Below are positions 15,016 through 15,451 of a DNA stretch of 15,451 bases, piece after piece. Source of the stretch: Aurantibrevibacter sp041749595 (GTDB lineage: Bacteria; Bacteroidota; Bacteroidia; Flavobacteriales; Flavobacteriaceae); assembly GCA_041749595.1 (NCBI GenBank), contig JBGTBA010000084.1, positions 1-15,451 of the forward strand, given 5' to 3'. The notes beneath the pieces are model-generated. The model saw only the letters and a list, made by a program, of their open reading frames with translations. It searched no databases and had not been told where the DNA came from. A program made the translations under genes and the position numbers. The number at the start of each line of letters is the position of its first letter. The stretch's first letter is position 1.

Positions 15016-15451
15016 AAACTAGTTTTGATTGGTTTGTTGTTTTTAGATTTTAAATTTAAGTAAAACGCTACAATAATAGGGTAAAATTGATTTTTCCTTA
15101 ACTAAATAGGGTGCAAATGTGATACTATCTAAAAAATATTTTGACCAAATTTCATGTAGCCAAAAGACCTTTTTATGGAAATCGATGAATAACTGTCTTT
15201 TTCCTTTTCGGTGCCCCCTATGTAAAATTCCCTTATTTTTTGTAACTAATTGTTAAAATAAAAAATTTCTTGAAACTGACTATCCCCGAGGCAAGCCATA
15301 GGGGTATTTAGCCAGTTTCATTTTGGCCTTAGGGCCAAAAACCGAAATTTTGTATTTTACCTCACCCGGAACTGCAAAAAGGCAGTTCCGACCTCTCCAA
15401 AGGAGAGGTCAAGCGGAAACCCCGACCCAAGGGTCGGAGAATCTTTAGATT
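15016..15451. other. non-coding region upstream of the lipoprotein gene
   Basis: About 435 bp without a supported gene on either strand. The part from 15016 to about 15260 is AT-rich and must contain the promoter of the minus-strand lipoprotein gene. I looked for the Bacteroidota -7 consensus TAnnTTTG on the minus strand and found no exact match, so I do not mark a promoter. From 15271 to the end the composition changes and a run of inverted repeats begins, described separately. Confidence 0.6.
15271..15437. repeat. series of four or five consecutive hairpins
   Basis: Going rightwards: an outer pair GAAACTG...CAGTTTC (about 15271-15320) with a weaker inner TCCCC/GGGG pair; TTTTGGCC/GGCCAAAA around TTAG (15321-15340); CGGAACTGC/GCAGTTCCG around AAAAAG (15367-15390); ACCTCTCC/GGAGAGGT around AAA (15391-15409); and CCGACCC/GGGTCGG around AA (15422-15437). 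The last four are perfect stems of 7-9 bp. The second has no T-run after it on the plus strand. Together they resemble a REP/MITE-like intergenic repeat of Bacteroidota more than a single terminator. The repeat may continue beyond the window. Confidence 0.7.

Noticed and set aside
15271..15437. CRISPR array
   Set aside because: The stems differ from each other in sequence and there are no repeated units with regular spacers, nor any cas genes.

Overview
The window looks like chromosomal DNA from a Bacteroidota bacterium, most likely a (probably marine) flavobacterium. This is inferred from moderate-to-low GC, A-rich translation starts without strong Shine-Dalgarno sites, a ThuA/sugar-dehydrogenase/cytochrome surface lipoprotein, and IS types common in that phylum. 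No ribosomal or other phylogenetic marker is present, so the placement is an inference.

Left region (1-3.6 kb, + strand) is mobile DNA. An IS1182-family transposase gene (21-1601) is followed within a few bases by a tyrosine recombinase reading frame that keeps its whole catalytic domain but has lost its N-terminal half. The recombinase stop overlaps the start of an intact IS91-family HUH transposase (2171-3310). The simplest reading is an IS1182 element nested inside an older IS91-type element of the kind that carries an integrase gene. Downstream, an imperfect hairpin followed by GTTCGTTC (3529-3583) is a candidate oriIS end.

Middle and right (3.7-15.0 kb, all - strand) is one co-directional block. 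Read in the direction of transcription it is: a 1136-residue ThuA + PQQ-type sugar dehydrogenase + PKD + cytochrome c lipoprotein (15015-11605), then after 46 bp six tightly packed genes matching the ebo cluster in order: eboA (11558-10686), eboB TatD-like hydrolase (10693-9776), eboC UbiA prenyltransferase (9776-8871), eboD dehydroquinate-synthase-like cyclase (8859-7687), eboE xylose-isomerase-like TIM barrel (7687-6476) and eboF alkaline-phosphatase-superfamily protein (6483-5110). A TMEM220-like small membrane protein follows after 7 bp (5102-4740). A secreted alpha/beta-hydrolase (4562-3708) sits after a 177-bp gap that holds a perfect 24-bp palindrome. Most ebo junctions overlap by 1 or 8 nt, so the ebo block is almost certainly one transcript.

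The ebo (also called edb) cluster is known from cyanobacteria (scytonemin precursor export), Pseudomonas (nematode repellence), many Bacteroidota and eustigmatophyte algae, but the molecule it makes or handles is unknown as far as I know. Its enzyme set (cyclase, isomerase, membrane prenyltransferase, hydrolase, phosphatase-like protein) suggests synthesis of a polyprenyl-linked small molecule. Points worth attention are the eroded metal site of EboF, the TMEM220 gene as a possible seventh member, and the sugar-oxidising lipoprotein as a possible first gene. The right end (15016-15451) is non-coding and finishes with a compact series of perfect hairpins.
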